Positions 16,360 to 24,705 of a stretch of DNA of 64,000 nucleotides are shown here, piece after piece. This stretch comes from an uncultured Clostridia bacterium (GTDB taxonomy: Bacteria; Bacillota; Clostridia; Christensenellales; Aristaeellaceae): the NCBI GenBank assembly GCA_934667105.1, contig CAKULG010000001.1, positions 124,001-188,000 on the forward strand, in the 5' to 3' direction. Numbering within the stretch: the stretch's first letter is position 1; the number at the start of each line of letters is the position of its first letter. A program made the translations under genes and the position numbers. The notes under the pieces were generated by a model. The model had not been told where the DNA came from, made no database searches, and worked only from the letters and a program-made list of their open reading frames with translations.

Positions 16360-17376
16360 ATGGATTTCTTCATCGGTTCCTATACCCGCATGGGCGGCCC
16401 GGGGGTGGGCAAATGCCGGCTGGAGGACAATCGGCTTTCCCTGCTGGAAAGCGACCCCCTGCCCAATTCCACCTATGTGATCTATAACCGGGCCCAGGAT
16501 AAGCTGTTCGCTATTTGCAGCGATCCGGTGGCGGCGGCAGAGGGCGGCTCGGTGGCCTCCTATGATATCAGCGGCGGCCAGCTTCGCCGCATTTCCCGCC
16601 AGGATACCCTGGGCGGCGGCCCCTGCCACCTGGCGCTGGATGAAACGGAACGTTTCCTCTATACCGCCAATTATTTCACCGGCTCGGTGAGCGTTTTCGC
16701 CGTCGGCGAAGGGGGAGAACTGAGTCCCTGCGTGCAGCATGTGCGCCATACGGGCCACAGCGTGCATCCCGAGCGGCAGACCGGCCCTCACGCCCATCAG
16801 GTTTCCTTCATTCCCGGAACCCGCCTGCTGTGCGTGGTGGATTTGGGACTGGATGCGCTGATGGTGTATCAGCCCGATGAAAAAACGGGGGAACTGACCC
16901 TCTATTCCCGCAGCCAGGTACCCGGCGGCCTGGGCCCCCGGCATCTGATTTACGCCAAGAACGGCCTGACCTATCTGGCCTGCGAGGTGGCCAGCCAGGC
17001 GGCGGTTCTCCGCTGGAACGGCAAGGAATTCCAGGTGCTGCAGGTGCTGCCCACCCTGCCCGAGGATTTCACCGGGAAAAACACCGCCTCCGCCATCCGC
17101 CTGACCAGCGATGAAACGCAGCTGCTCATTTCCAACCGCGGCCATGATTCCATCGCCGTGTATCGCATCGGCGGCGAAGGGCTGCTCACCCTGGAAAGCA
17201 TTCTGAAAACGGGCGATGATTTCCCCCGGGATTTTGCCCTGGTGGATGATGACACGCTGCTGATCGGCCATCAAAACGGGCAATTAACCCTGGCCCGCCG
17301 CACGGAAACGGCCCTGGAAACCATCGGCGCGCTGGATGTGAAGGGCTGCGTCTGCGTGGCGCTGCCCCGGCGATAA
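16360..17376 (+). CDS. Lactonase-family beta-propeller protein (6-phosphogluconolactonase-like)
   Basis: 338 aa. The start DFFIGSYTRMGGPGVGKC and the repeated blades (SNSTYVIYNR-like strands, LYTANYFTGSVSVF, GPHAHQVSFIP, GGLGPRHLIY, LLISNRGHDSIAVY) match the seven-bladed YbhE/Pgl lactonase family. GPHAHQ and NRGHDSI are family signatures. AAAGGAGG precedes the start. In this operon it fits hydrolysis of a sugar lactone, formed by oxidation of a free sugar, to the aldonic acid used by the dehydratase. Confidence 0.9.
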   Translation: MDFFIGSYTRMGGPGVGKCRLEDNRLSLLESDPLPNSTYVIYNRAQDKLFAICSDPVAAAEGGSVASYDISGGQLRRISRQDTLGGGPCHLALDETERFLYTANYFTGSVSVFAVGEGGELSPCVQHVRHTGHSVHPERQTGPHAHQVSFIPGTRLLCVVDLGLDALMVYQPDEKTGELTLYSRSQVPGGLGPRHLIYAKNGLTYLACEVASQAAVLRWNGKEFQVLQVLPTLPEDFTGKNTASAIRLTSDETQLLISNRGHDSIAVYRIGGEGLLTLESILKTGDDFPRDFALVDDDTLLIGHQNGQLTLARRTETALETIGALDVKGCVCVALPRR

Positions 17377-17393
17377 AGGAGGCTGCGATCAAG

Positions 17394-18161
17394 ATGAAAT
17401 ATGTGTTTATCACCGGGGCCACCCGGAACACCGGCTGGGCCATCGCCCAGCGCTTCGCCCGGGAGGGCTACGGCGTGGCTGTCACCAGCCGTCACCAGCA
17501 GGACGCCCTGGACGCGGCCGCCCGGCTGCGCCAGGAATTTCCCGCCGTTCAAACGCTGGGCCTGGGCATGCACACCGATTCCGTTTCCTCCATCCGCGCC
17601 GCGTTCGCCCAGGTGAAGGCGACCTGGGGGCGGCTGGATGTTTTCGTTTCCAACGCCGCGCATCTGGCCGTGGATATGAGCATCTTCAATTCCTCCGAGG
17701 AGGATTGGGACGCGGTGATCAACGCCAACGCCAAGGGGACCTTCTTTGGCTGTCAGGAGGCGGTGAAGCTGATGGATCAGGGGGGCGCGATCTGCATGAT
17801 CAGTTCCGTCCACGCCCACGCCTGCATTCCCGGCCGCGTGCTCTACACCACCTCCAAGGGCGCGATCAACGCCATGATGCGCTCCCTGGCCATCGAGCTG
17901 GGCCATCTGAATATCCGCGTGAACACACTGACCGCCGGGGCCATTCATTCCGAGCGCTGGGATAATCAGCCCCCCGAAGTAACCGTCGCCCGCCGGGCGC
18001 AGTATCCCGCCGGCCGGGAATCCTTCCCGGAGGAAATCGCCAACGGCGTGTATTACCTCTGCTCCGATCAGGCCCCCACCGTAACGGGCACGGAGCTGAC
18101 CATTGATTCGGGCATTCTGGATTGCTTGCTGCCCTATAAGAAAGGATGGAATCAAAAATGA
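17394..18161 (+). CDS. Short-chain dehydrogenase/reductase
   Basis: 255 aa, classical SDR. Cofactor motif TGATRNTGWAIA (residues 7-18), NAA segment in VFVSNAAHLAV, catalytic Ser in MISSVHAH and YTTSK (Tyr-x-x-x-Lys). AAAGGAGG lies upstream and the stop overlaps the aldolase start (ATGA). In context it may oxidise the released sugar to its lactone, or reduce or epimerise a pathway intermediate. The substrate is not known. Confidence 0.92.
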   Translation: MKYVFITGATRNTGWAIAQRFAREGYGVAVTSRHQQDALDAAARLRQEFPAVQTLGLGMHTDSVSSIRAAFAQVKATWGRLDVFVSNAAHLAVDMSIFNSSEEDWDAVINANAKGTFFGCQEAVKLMDQGGAICMISSVHAHACIPGRVLYTTSKGAINAMMRSLAIELGHLNIRVNTLTAGAIHSERWDNQPPEVTVARRAQYPAGRESFPEEIANGVYYLCSDQAPTVTGTELTIDSGILDCLLPYKKGWNQK

Positions 18162-18823
18162 CGACCTTTGAATTGCTGCGCCAGAAAAAGCTGGTTATCA
18201 TCTCCCGAGGCGTGGCGGTGGAAACGCTGCTCAAGGCGGCGGAGGCCATGGCCAATGCGGGCGTTTGCTTCCTGGAGAGCACCTTCGATCACCGCCTGCC
18301 CAACGCCATTGAGGATAACTGCAACAAGATCAAGGCCCTCAAGGACGCGCTGGGCGATCGGATGCACATCGGCGCGGGCACCGTGCTTTATCCCGAGGAG
18401 GTGCGGGCCGCCAAGGACGCGGGCTGTGAATACATCATCGCCCCCAACACCAAGGAATCCGTCATTGCGGAAACCAAGCGCCTGGGCATGCTTTCCTTCC
18501 CCGGCGCGATGACCCCCACCGAAATCTGCCAGGCCTGGGATTTGGGGGCGGATATGGTGAAGCTGTTCCCCGCCGACGACGTGGGCATGCACTATATCAC
18601 CAATTTGCAGGGCCCCCTGCCGCATATCCCCCTCATGGCTACCGGCGGCGTGAACCCCGAAACCATTCCCGAACTGATTCGCCGGGGCATTACCGCCGTG
18701 GGTACGGGAATCACCGTACTGCGCCGAGATCTGGTGGAAGCCCAGGATTACGCGGGCATCGCCGCCCTGGCCCGCCAGCATGTGGAGGCCGTGAACCGCG
18801 CGCTGGAGGAAGCGCAGAAATAA
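18158..18823 (+). CDS. 2-keto-3-deoxy-(6-phospho)gluconate/galactonate-type aldolase
   Basis: About 221 aa from ATG 18158, which overlaps the SDR stop by 4 bp with AAAGG upstream. The alternative ATG 18146 directly abuts that site. KDPG/KHG aldolase fold: Glu in FLESTFDH, GAGTVL, and the Schiff-base Lys in DMVKLFPAD, followed by GGVNPETI phosphate-binding loop. It would cleave the 2-keto-3-deoxy acid made by the dehydratase to pyruvate plus an aldehyde. No KDG kinase is encoded nearby, so phosphorylation, if needed, happens elsewhere. Confidence 0.9.
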   Translation: MTTFELLRQKKLVIISRGVAVETLLKAAEAMANAGVCFLESTFDHRLPNAIEDNCNKIKALKDALGDRMHIGAGTVLYPEEVRAAKDAGCEYIIAPNTKESVIAETKRLGMLSFPGAMTPTEICQAWDLGADMVKLFPADDVGMHYITNLQGPLPHIPLMATGGVNPETIPELIRRGITAVGTGITVLRRDLVEAQDYAGIAALARQHVEAVNRALEEAQK

Positions 18824-18864
18824 GAGCCGCAAAGAGAGGGCATTCGAGGGCTTGACCGTCTTCG

Positions 18865-18938
18865 GCCGCCCCTCAAGGGGCGGCGCTCGTCAGATTTGCA
18901 TAAAAAAAGCAGCCGCCAGATTTTTCCGGCGGCTGCTT
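18865..18938. terminator. Double hairpin, probable bidirectional terminator
   Basis: First hairpin GCCGCCCC-TCAA-GGGGCGGC (18865-18884). The second has perfect 11-bp arms, AAGCAGCCGCC (18907-18917) and GGCGGCTGCTT (18928-18938), with AAAAAAA before it and GAATTTATTCTTTT after it. It ends the sugar-acid operon and, read on the minus strand, transcripts arriving from the polysaccharide region. It also marks the left edge of the mosaic region. Confidence 0.85.
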
Positions 18939-18957
18939 GAATTTATTCTTTTCGAAT

Positions 18958-19557
18958 TTATCCTTTTCTTCTATGCGCGGCTTTTGTTACGCGCTGCTTC
19001 TGTACAGATTTACAGCATATCCAGCTTTCGGAAGCGCTAATGTTTTTCTCATTCGTAACGATATACGATGTCAAGGTACCATTCCTTATTGCCCTACTTC
19101 CCCGATACACCAGCCTGTGCAACCATACGAACGGAATCAGGTATGCGCTTTTTTCTACGTGTGGATACTGCTTTTCCAGCGTTTCCCGGGATGGAAACAG
19201 TGACTTGATATGCATTTTCATCTTCCACAAAAGCATATAGCGCCAATAATGAGTCTTTCCTCCACACGTTATCAACACTTGGCGGTTATATTCATACCAG
19301 CCTTCTTCACGAACGTTCTTATCTATCTTTCCCAACCAGCCGCCATTCTCCAGATCATCCAGGATCATCTCCTCCTGTTCCGGGCAGGTCCTGCATATTC
19401 CATGGATCGTCGCTACATTGATCTCACAATATCGAACCGTCGCCCACAGAATGCTCCGGGCAATCGTGCTGTATTTTAAGCTTTCCATGGTCTTCCAGAA
19501 GCGCGCACTGTCGATCCTCTCCGCATGATGCGAAAAGAACAGCGCCACGTCCAGCAT
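18958..19557 (-). pseudogene. C-terminal remnant of a nucleotidyltransferase-family protein
   Basis: 199 codons that look like the C-terminal half of the NTP_transf_5-type nucleotidyltransferases seen intact at 25304 and 26699: DVALFFSHHAERID corresponds to the GLRQ-CDWAV helix region, and SAYLIPFVWLHRLVYRG to the conserved aromatic C-terminal helix. The catalytic N-terminus (GDID motif) is missing. At its 5' end the sequence fuses directly, in another frame, to a HAD phosphatase remnant. It is a deletion product, not likely to be functional. Confidence 0.6.
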
Positions 19558-19979
19558 TGTTCTACAAAGTCTTTCAGAGACGACACCGTCACTGTCTGAC
19601 CATAGGTCTCGTTACCAATCAAAGCAGTCTGACATCCAGCATTTTGCCCTGCTTTAACATCGTTCTCGCCATCGCCAATCATCCATGATTGTGCCAAATC
19701 AATGTTGAAGTCTTGAACTGCCTTCAACAACATTCCGGGTTTCGGTTTACGGCAATCACAATCAAACTTCAGCTCTGGACGCTCTCCCTCATATCCCTTA
19801 TGCGGATGATGTGGGCAGAAGTAGATGGCATCCAAATATGCACCTTCTCTACCCAGAAGAGTTTCCATCTTGTTATGGATCAATTCCAGTTCTTCAAAAG
19901 ACACTTCTCCACGAGCAATCACAGGCTGATTCGTTACGACAATTGCCAGATACCCAGATCGTACTCTGCTTCCGTCATC
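19558..19979 (-). pseudogene. HAD phosphatase remnant (GmhB-like), N-terminus missing
   Basis: The frame is open from 19979. It reads GYLAIVVTNQPVIARGEVSF, then CPHHPHKG, FDCDCRKPKPGML and MIGDGENDVKAG, matching heptose/histidinol-type HAD-IIIA phosphatases (zinc-binding Cys/His cluster, motif III Lys, motif IV Asp). Motif I (DRDGT) is absent, and the 3' end breaks after KDFVEQ into the nucleotidyltransferase tail. Such phosphatases make ADP/GDP-heptose precursors with kinases and nucleotidyltransferases. This copy is inactive by loss of the nucleophile. Confidence 0.75.
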
Positions 19980-20071
19980 TCAATCATGCTACTACGTTCT
20001 TCCCTGTCCGTGTCGTGATACACTCGCTCTGCCTCTCCTTCTGCTGTGGAATAACAAGAAACTGTACAGCG

Positions 20072-20101
20072 ATTATATCATATCAGAACATATGTTCGCA
20101 A
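20072..20101 (-). promoter_or_regulatory. LexA-box promoter, now without an intact gene
   Basis: Minus strand: TTGCGA (complement of 20096-20101), 18-bp spacer, TATAAT (complement of 20072-20077). The palindrome CGAACATATGTTCT (20085-20098) overlaps the -35 and spacer and agrees with the Firmicute LexA/DinR box (CGAACRNRYGTTYC) in 13 of 14 positions. Downstream is only a short frame fused to the HAD remnant. Confidence 0.65.
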
Positions 20102-20246
20102 TATGCTTGTAAGGAAAACGGCAACTTTTACTGTGTGTTCGTTTAACCGCGACCGTGGCACATCTCGAAAAACCACAGCGGTCTGACGCAGACGGCATGA
20201 AGAATCCGTGCCGTTTTCTCATCCTACTGCCTACACCCAATCATTA

Positions 20247-20336
20247 TCTGCACATCTTTTTCGCAAACATATGCAGATAATCTGCATTACGCCTTGCCTT
20301 TCTGCACATAATATGGTATAATCATGTGCAGAAAGG
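20247..20336 (+). promoter_or_regulatory. Fic promoter with repeated TCTGCA(C)AT operator half-sites
   Basis: Promoter TTGCCT (20294-20299), 17 bp, TATAAT (20317-20322). Perfect 13-bp inverted arms CCTTTCTGCACAT (20297-20309) and ATGTGCAGAAAGG (20324-20336) bracket the -10. Upstream are a second palindrome ATGCAGATAATCTGCAT (20271-20287) and a single half-site TCTGCACAT (20247-20255). Five half-sites in 90 bp indicate a dedicated repressor. Confidence 0.75.
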
Positions 20337-20346
20337 TTGGTGCCGT

Positions 20347-21393
20347 ATGAGAAACTTCGATTATTCCTTTTTGAATAACGGCTTGCTGCCGGCAAGTCTT
20401 GTGAACCTTACCTCCAATATTGCTGCACTGAAAACAATGGCAGGGGTGCGCAAGGACGAATATACGCAGATTTTTACGGAGCTGGAGGCGATCGCAAGGG
20501 TACAGTCCATTAAAAGCTCCAATGCCATGGAGGGCATCGTAACCAGTGATGAGCGTATTGCCGCCATTGTCAATCAGAACAGCGCTCCGCTGAACCACAA
20601 CGAGGCGGAGATCGCCGGGTACAGAGATGCGCTGAATGAGATCCATCTGGGTTATGGGCATATCGATTTTCGGCAGCATGATATTCTGCGGCTGCACGAA
20701 ATGATGATGAGCTTTGCGGGCTATGAGTACGGCGGGCAGTATAAGACGGATGATAATGTGATTTTGGAGATCGACGCCGACGGAAACCGACGTGTGCGTT
20801 TTCGCCCTACAACCGCAAGCGAGACCCCGAAAGCCATGGAACAGTTAGAGCTTGCTTATATGGACGCCCGAAGCGATGCAAACATCAATCAGCTTCTTCT
20901 GATTCCCTGCGTGATTCTGGATTTTCTCTGCATTCATCCGTTCCGGGACGGCAACGGCAGAATGTCCCGTCTGCTTTCATTGCTGCTGCTGTACAAAAGC
21001 GGTTTTGACGCCGGCAAATATGTGTCCTTTGAGGAGCAGATCAACAACTACAAGACGTATTATTACGAGGCGCTGCGGCAATCCTCGGCTGGGTGGGATA
21101 CGAACGAGAATTCCTATTTCCCCTTTATTGAAAATTTCCTGTCCACCCTTTACATGTGCTATAAGGAATTGGACAAGCGGTTTGCAGTGGTACACGGCAA
21201 GAGAATCACAAAAAAAGCCCGCGTGGAAGCGACCGTTCTGAACAGCCTGACGCCGCTGTCCAAGGCGGATATCTGCAAAATTCTTCCCGATGTCAGCCCC
21301 ACGACCGTTGAAGCCGTCCTCGGCGCGATGATCCGGACCGGCTCGGTAAAACGAATCGGTGCGGGACGGGCAACGCGGTATATTAAAGCATAG
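20347..21393 (+). CDS. Fic-family protein with C-terminal winged helix
   Basis: 348 aa from ATG 20347 (AAAGG 10 nt upstream; the -10 box makes a GTG start at 20326 unlikely). Domain order: N-terminal Fic_N-like helices with inhibitory motif S58-NAM-E62-G63, a Fic core with HPFRDGNGR (residues 197-205; His197 catalytic) and a C-terminal ~65-residue winged helix (LSKADICKILPDVSPTTVE). Fic enzymes transfer AMP or other nucleotides to target proteins; the SxxxEG helix normally blocks ATP. It is the only plus-strand gene in the 19-57 kb block. The palindromic promoter suggests autoregulation by its own DNA-binding domain. Confidence 0.9.
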   Translation: MRNFDYSFLNNGLLPASLVNLTSNIAALKTMAGVRKDEYTQIFTELEAIARVQSIKSSNAMEGIVTSDERIAAIVNQNSAPLNHNEAEIAGYRDALNEIHLGYGHIDFRQHDILRLHEMMMSFAGYEYGGQYKTDDNVILEIDADGNRRVRFRPTTASETPKAMEQLELAYMDARSDANINQLLLIPCVILDFLCIHPFRDGNGRMSRLLSLLLLYKSGFDAGKYVSFEEQINNYKTYYYEALRQSSAGWDTNENSYFPFIENFLSTLYMCYKELDKRFAVVHGKRITKKARVEATVLNSLTPLSKADICKILPDVSPTTVEAVLGAMIRTGSVKRIGAGRATRYIKA

Positions 21394-21433
21394 TTTACGA
21401 CCGTCCTTAGCGAAAGCCTGCGCCAAAAGCAAA

Positions 21434-21451
21434 AAACGCCCTCCGCAGCAA
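21434..21451. repeat. Direct repeat copy 1 flanking the AAA-nuclease gene
   Basis: AAACGCCCTCCGCAGCAA, identical and same orientation at 23398-23415. Similarity extends over roughly 60 bp on both sides of each copy. The two copies bracket the AAA/PD-(D/E)XK gene. Confidence 0.75.
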
Positions 21452-21545
21452 GCCAATCAAGCCTGCCACGGTGAGCAGTGAAGGTTCGCAATGCAACGAC
21501 GCGACTCCTCCGACCGGGCAAAAAGAATCTCTCTGCCAAATTCCC

Positions 21546-23234
21546 TCAATACAGCGTCTCGAAAGAAACCTTACAGCGCTTTTTGCAGAAAGCAATGCCG
21601 AACGCTGTGATATGCTCCCGACCTTCGTTGCGCAGTCGCTCGTCGTAGCGCTTTTCTTTGATCTGATTCATTGCCGCTTCGCACACGCTTTCCATCCCTG
21701 CCAGCGTCGGTGAGTATTTTACCTCAATCACGATACCCGCATCCGGATCCTCCGGCTCGATAAGGATATCGCTAAATCCATCGCCTGATTCCGCATAGGA
21801 CAAAATCAGCCAGTTTGGTTCGCTCCGCAGGAGCCCCAGCAGCAGTCCGTGATAGAAGTTTTCCTTCTGGTCGTCCTTCGCTTTTGTGTCCAGTATGCTG
21901 ATCATTTTTCCAAGAATCACTGTCAAACGTTTCTGAATTTCCTCCGCGTTTCCATCCAGAAACGCCTGACAGAACGCCTGCATGGGCTTTTCGTCATGGA
22001 CAACCGTTTCCTTAAACCATTCCTGAATCTGGAGGATGAATACTTCCCGCACCTCGCGGTTGGGGATGATCAGTTTATATACGCTGCGCTCGACTTTTCC
22101 CGCCTGCGTCAGATAACCCGTGGTAAACAAAACGCTCCAGAGGTTATCGATGCTGTTGTCGATTTCGTTGTAGGTCAGCTCCAGCCGAACCGCCTTCTCG
22201 ATGGCTTCTCCCGCAATGAGCCGCTCGATCTCGCCCTGCGTGGTCTTATCGGCTTTATCCACGAAACGCCTGACCAGATCGTTTCCGCTGGTGTTGATCC
22301 AGTAGGCCTGGGGTTCTGCGTTCGGTTCGCCGCAAAGGCGGTCTACGTGATTGATCACGTCCCATGGGCAATACACGTCCACGCTGCCAAAGCGATAACC
22401 GTCATACCATTCTCTTGTTTCGCCGTAATGCGCTGTCAGGTTATAATCGTCCAGGAGCGCCTTCACTTCAGCATCTGTGAAGCCAAAGTGCTCGTCGAAG
22501 CGGCTGTCCGTGATGGACAGCACCTTGAAGTTGTTTAGCCCGGTAAAGATGCTTTCCTTCGACACGCGCAGGCAGCCCGTCAGCACTGCGAATTGCAGGT
22601 AATCGTTCGTTTTCAGCGCCTGACCGAACAGGCTGCGAATCAGCGCGACCATCTCTTTATAGTAGCCGTGCTGGAACGCTTTATCCAAAGGCACGTCGTA
22701 TTCGTCGATCAGGAGGATGGTCTTTTGGCCGTAGTGCTGATAGAGCAAGGAGGAGAGCATCTTGAGACTTTCCTGCACATCATCCATCGTATCTTGTTCA
22801 TTCAGAAAGCGCTCGAAAGCAGCTTTCTCCTTATCCAGTACCTTTTTACTCTCTGCCAGGAAACTGAGTCGAAATACTTCAGACCGCAGAATGCGCCGCA
22901 GCATCCCATAGGCCTCCTCAAAAGTCAGCCCATCCACGCCTTTAAGCGACACGAACACCACCGGGAATTTGCCCATATACGCTTCGCACAGTGTCGTTTC
23001 CCTGGAGATCGCCAAACCGTCAAACAGCGTTCTGTCCGCACCGATCTCAAAAAAGGACTTCAGCATGCTCATATTCAGCGTCTTGCCGAAACGCCGCGGA
23101 CGGGTAAAAAGGTTGACTTCTCCCCAATTGTTGAGCAGGTCAATAATCAATCCCGTCTTATCAACATAATAGAAGGCTTCCCTTCGGAGCTTCTCAAAAC
23201 TGTCAATGCCCACCGGCAACTTTTTCCGTTCCAT
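21546..23234 (-). CDS. AAA-family ATPase with PD-(D/E)XK nuclease-like C-terminus (DUF1703 type)
   Basis: About 562 aa. ATG 23234 (MERKKLPVGIDSF) is chosen because GGGGAGG lies 9 nt upstream; the longer frame to 23456 runs through the direct repeat. The N-terminal AAA-like domain has a P-loop variant RPRRFGKTLNMSM and a Walker B-type ILLIDEYDVPLDKA. The C-terminal domain has the nuclease pattern SDILIEP ... GIVIEVKYS (Asp ... Glu-x-Lys). The family is abundant and multicopy in gut Clostridia and Bacteroidetes. Its role is unresolved; defence or mobile-element functions have been suggested. Confidence 0.9.
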   Translation of the reverse strand: MERKKLPVGIDSFEKLRREAFYYVDKTGLIIDLLNNWGEVNLFTRPRRFGKTLNMSMLKSFFEIGADRTLFDGLAISRETTLCEAYMGKFPVVFVSLKGVDGLTFEEAYGMLRRILRSEVFRLSFLAESKKVLDKEKAAFERFLNEQDTMDDVQESLKMLSSLLYQHYGQKTILLIDEYDVPLDKAFQHGYYKEMVALIRSLFGQALKTNDYLQFAVLTGCLRVSKESIFTGLNNFKVLSITDSRFDEHFGFTDAEVKALLDDYNLTAHYGETREWYDGYRFGSVDVYCPWDVINHVDRLCGEPNAEPQAYWINTSGNDLVRRFVDKADKTTQGEIERLIAGEAIEKAVRLELTYNEIDNSIDNLWSVLFTTGYLTQAGKVERSVYKLIIPNREVREVFILQIQEWFKETVVHDEKPMQAFCQAFLDGNAEEIQKRLTVILGKMISILDTKAKDDQKENFYHGLLLGLLRSEPNWLILSYAESGDGFSDILIEPEDPDAGIVIEVKYSPTLAGMESVCEAAMNQIKEKRYDERLRNEGREHITAFGIAFCKKRCKVSFETLY

Positions 23235-23582
23235 GCGCCTGCCTCCCCTCACAAAACCGTCCATACGCTGAGCATTCTTACATTCTATCAGTTTCATTTT
23301 ACCGCAGAAAGCCTGTTTTATCAAGCGTTGCCGCCAGATATAACTTTTTATCGCGGAGTGAGGTTCGGCGGTTCGCAAGCACCTGTGCAAAAAGAAGAAA
23401 CGCCCTCCGCAGCAAACCGTGATTGCCTGCCGCCGAGCGCGTTTCAATTGGTGCATTCCTTCTTATTTCTTCAATTCTTCTGACAGATTCCTACCTGGAT
23501 AGTGTGTTCTTATTACATGTGTCTTCTCATAAACCATGTCTTTGTCACAGAAAGCGTCCTATGGGATATCATGAGAATACGG
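23235..23582. other. Upstream region of the AAA-nuclease gene with repeat copy 2
   Basis: No gene is seen. Minus-strand promoter TTGATA (complement of 23319-23324), 17 bp, TAAAAT (complement of 23296-23301) drives the AAA gene. The direct repeat copy lies at 23398-23415. The remainder to 23582 is downstream of the sugar-kinase remnant and shows no hairpin with a T-run. Confidence 0.6.
23398..23415. repeat. Direct repeat copy 2 flanking the AAA-nuclease gene
   Basis: Identical 18-bp core to 21434-21451, with imperfect similarity around it (shared GCCTGCC on one side and a purine-rich AAAAG-AAA stretch on the other). It lies outside the AAA promoter, so the promoter and gene are both inside the repeats. 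Confidence 0.75.
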
Positions 23583-24624
23583 CTACCTGTACCTCTCCCA
23601 GCAATCCCGTGCAATGGCGTTCATGGCGTCCATCTTTTTGCGCATATCCTTCGCCAGCGCGATCTGGCAGCGGGTGCGGACGAGATTGTGCTCAGGAGAC
23701 TTGATCTTGAAGTATTTATCACCCAGAATATAATCATCCAGAAAGCGCGTGGCCAGCTCGCACGCCAGCGCGAAGCAGCTGATTCCCAACGTATTTACCT
23801 CCGCCTCCGTCAGCGTGGCGGCGGTTTCCTTTATAAAACCCTCGGCAAATGCCCAGTAAATGTTTAGATTTACGCCTGCCTTGTCCGCTTCCGGGCAATC
23901 TTCTTCCACGAAATTGGCGGCAAACCGGATCGCGTCGCCGAAGTCGTGCCCCACCAGACCGGGCATCACGGTGTCCAGATCAATCACTACCAGCGCGTCC
24001 CGGCTCTGCTCATCGAACAGGACATTGTTGATCTTGGTGTCGTTGTGCGTCACACGCAGAGGCAGTTTCCCTGCATTGAACAGATCAGTGAGTCTGCACG
24101 CTTCGTCCTCCATGGACAGCAGCCAGTCCAGTTCATTACGCACCTCACTTACGCGACCGCAGGGATCGGATACCATGTCCGCCTTCAGCTTTTCATAGCG
24201 CTTACGGGTGTTGTGGAAATCGGGGATGGTATAGAAAAGCTGTTCCGCGTCGAAGTCTGACAGCAGCATCTGGAAATCGCCGAACGCCTGACCCGCGCTG
24301 CGCACAACGCTCAGGTCATCGCAGGTATCGAAAGTGACGGAGGGCACATAGTTGCTCAGCCGCCAGAAGCCGTCCTCGTCCATCAGATAGTTGTTGCCGT
24401 CGGCAGTATGGTGGAAGTGCAGGCTCCTGGTCTCCGGGTGCTTGGTGCGGATGTGCTCCGTCACGCAGTCGATATTCCGCATCAGCTCCACGGGGTGCTG
24501 GAAGGCGTAGGTGTTCACTCGCTGGACGAGATAGGATTTGATTCTCGCCATGCCCGTACCGTCATCGCGGATGTAGTAGGAGCTTGCGGGCGACGTCGGG
24601 ATTCATGGAATGCTGGTCGTTCAT
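23583..24624 (-). pseudogene. Phosphotransferase (N-acetylhexosamine kinase-like), N-lobe deleted
   Basis: The main frame (24551-23583) reads YLVQRVNTYAFQHPVELMRNI, then RVTHNDTKINNVLFD with the Brenner-type catalytic motif (HNDTKxNN) and VVIDLDTVMPG (metal-binding DLD). It matches NahK-type sugar 1-kinases. A good start (GAGAGGA then ATG 24624, MNDQHSMNPDVARK) lies upstream in a different frame. Between the two, the glycine-rich ATP loop expected in the family is missing and the frame shifts near 24570. It is probably non-functional. Such kinases make sugar-1-phosphates for capsule precursors. Confidence 0.75.
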
Positions 24625-24705
24625 AAAGTGTTCCTCTCAATCTTTCAGTAGAAGTGTTATTCCAGAGGGTTACGGTGCATCCCTTGAAAGGCAGTGGAAG
24701 GGTGT

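Larger units (their letters stand above)
19980..20346. other. Regulatory-rich intergenic region
   Basis: No full gene is seen. It contains a minus-strand promoter with a LexA-like box (20072-20101), a ribosome-binding site CTCCTT complement at 20035-20040 leading to a short GTG-started frame (20023) that runs ~25 codons before ending, and the operator-laden promoter of the Fic gene (20247-20336). Confidence 0.55.
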
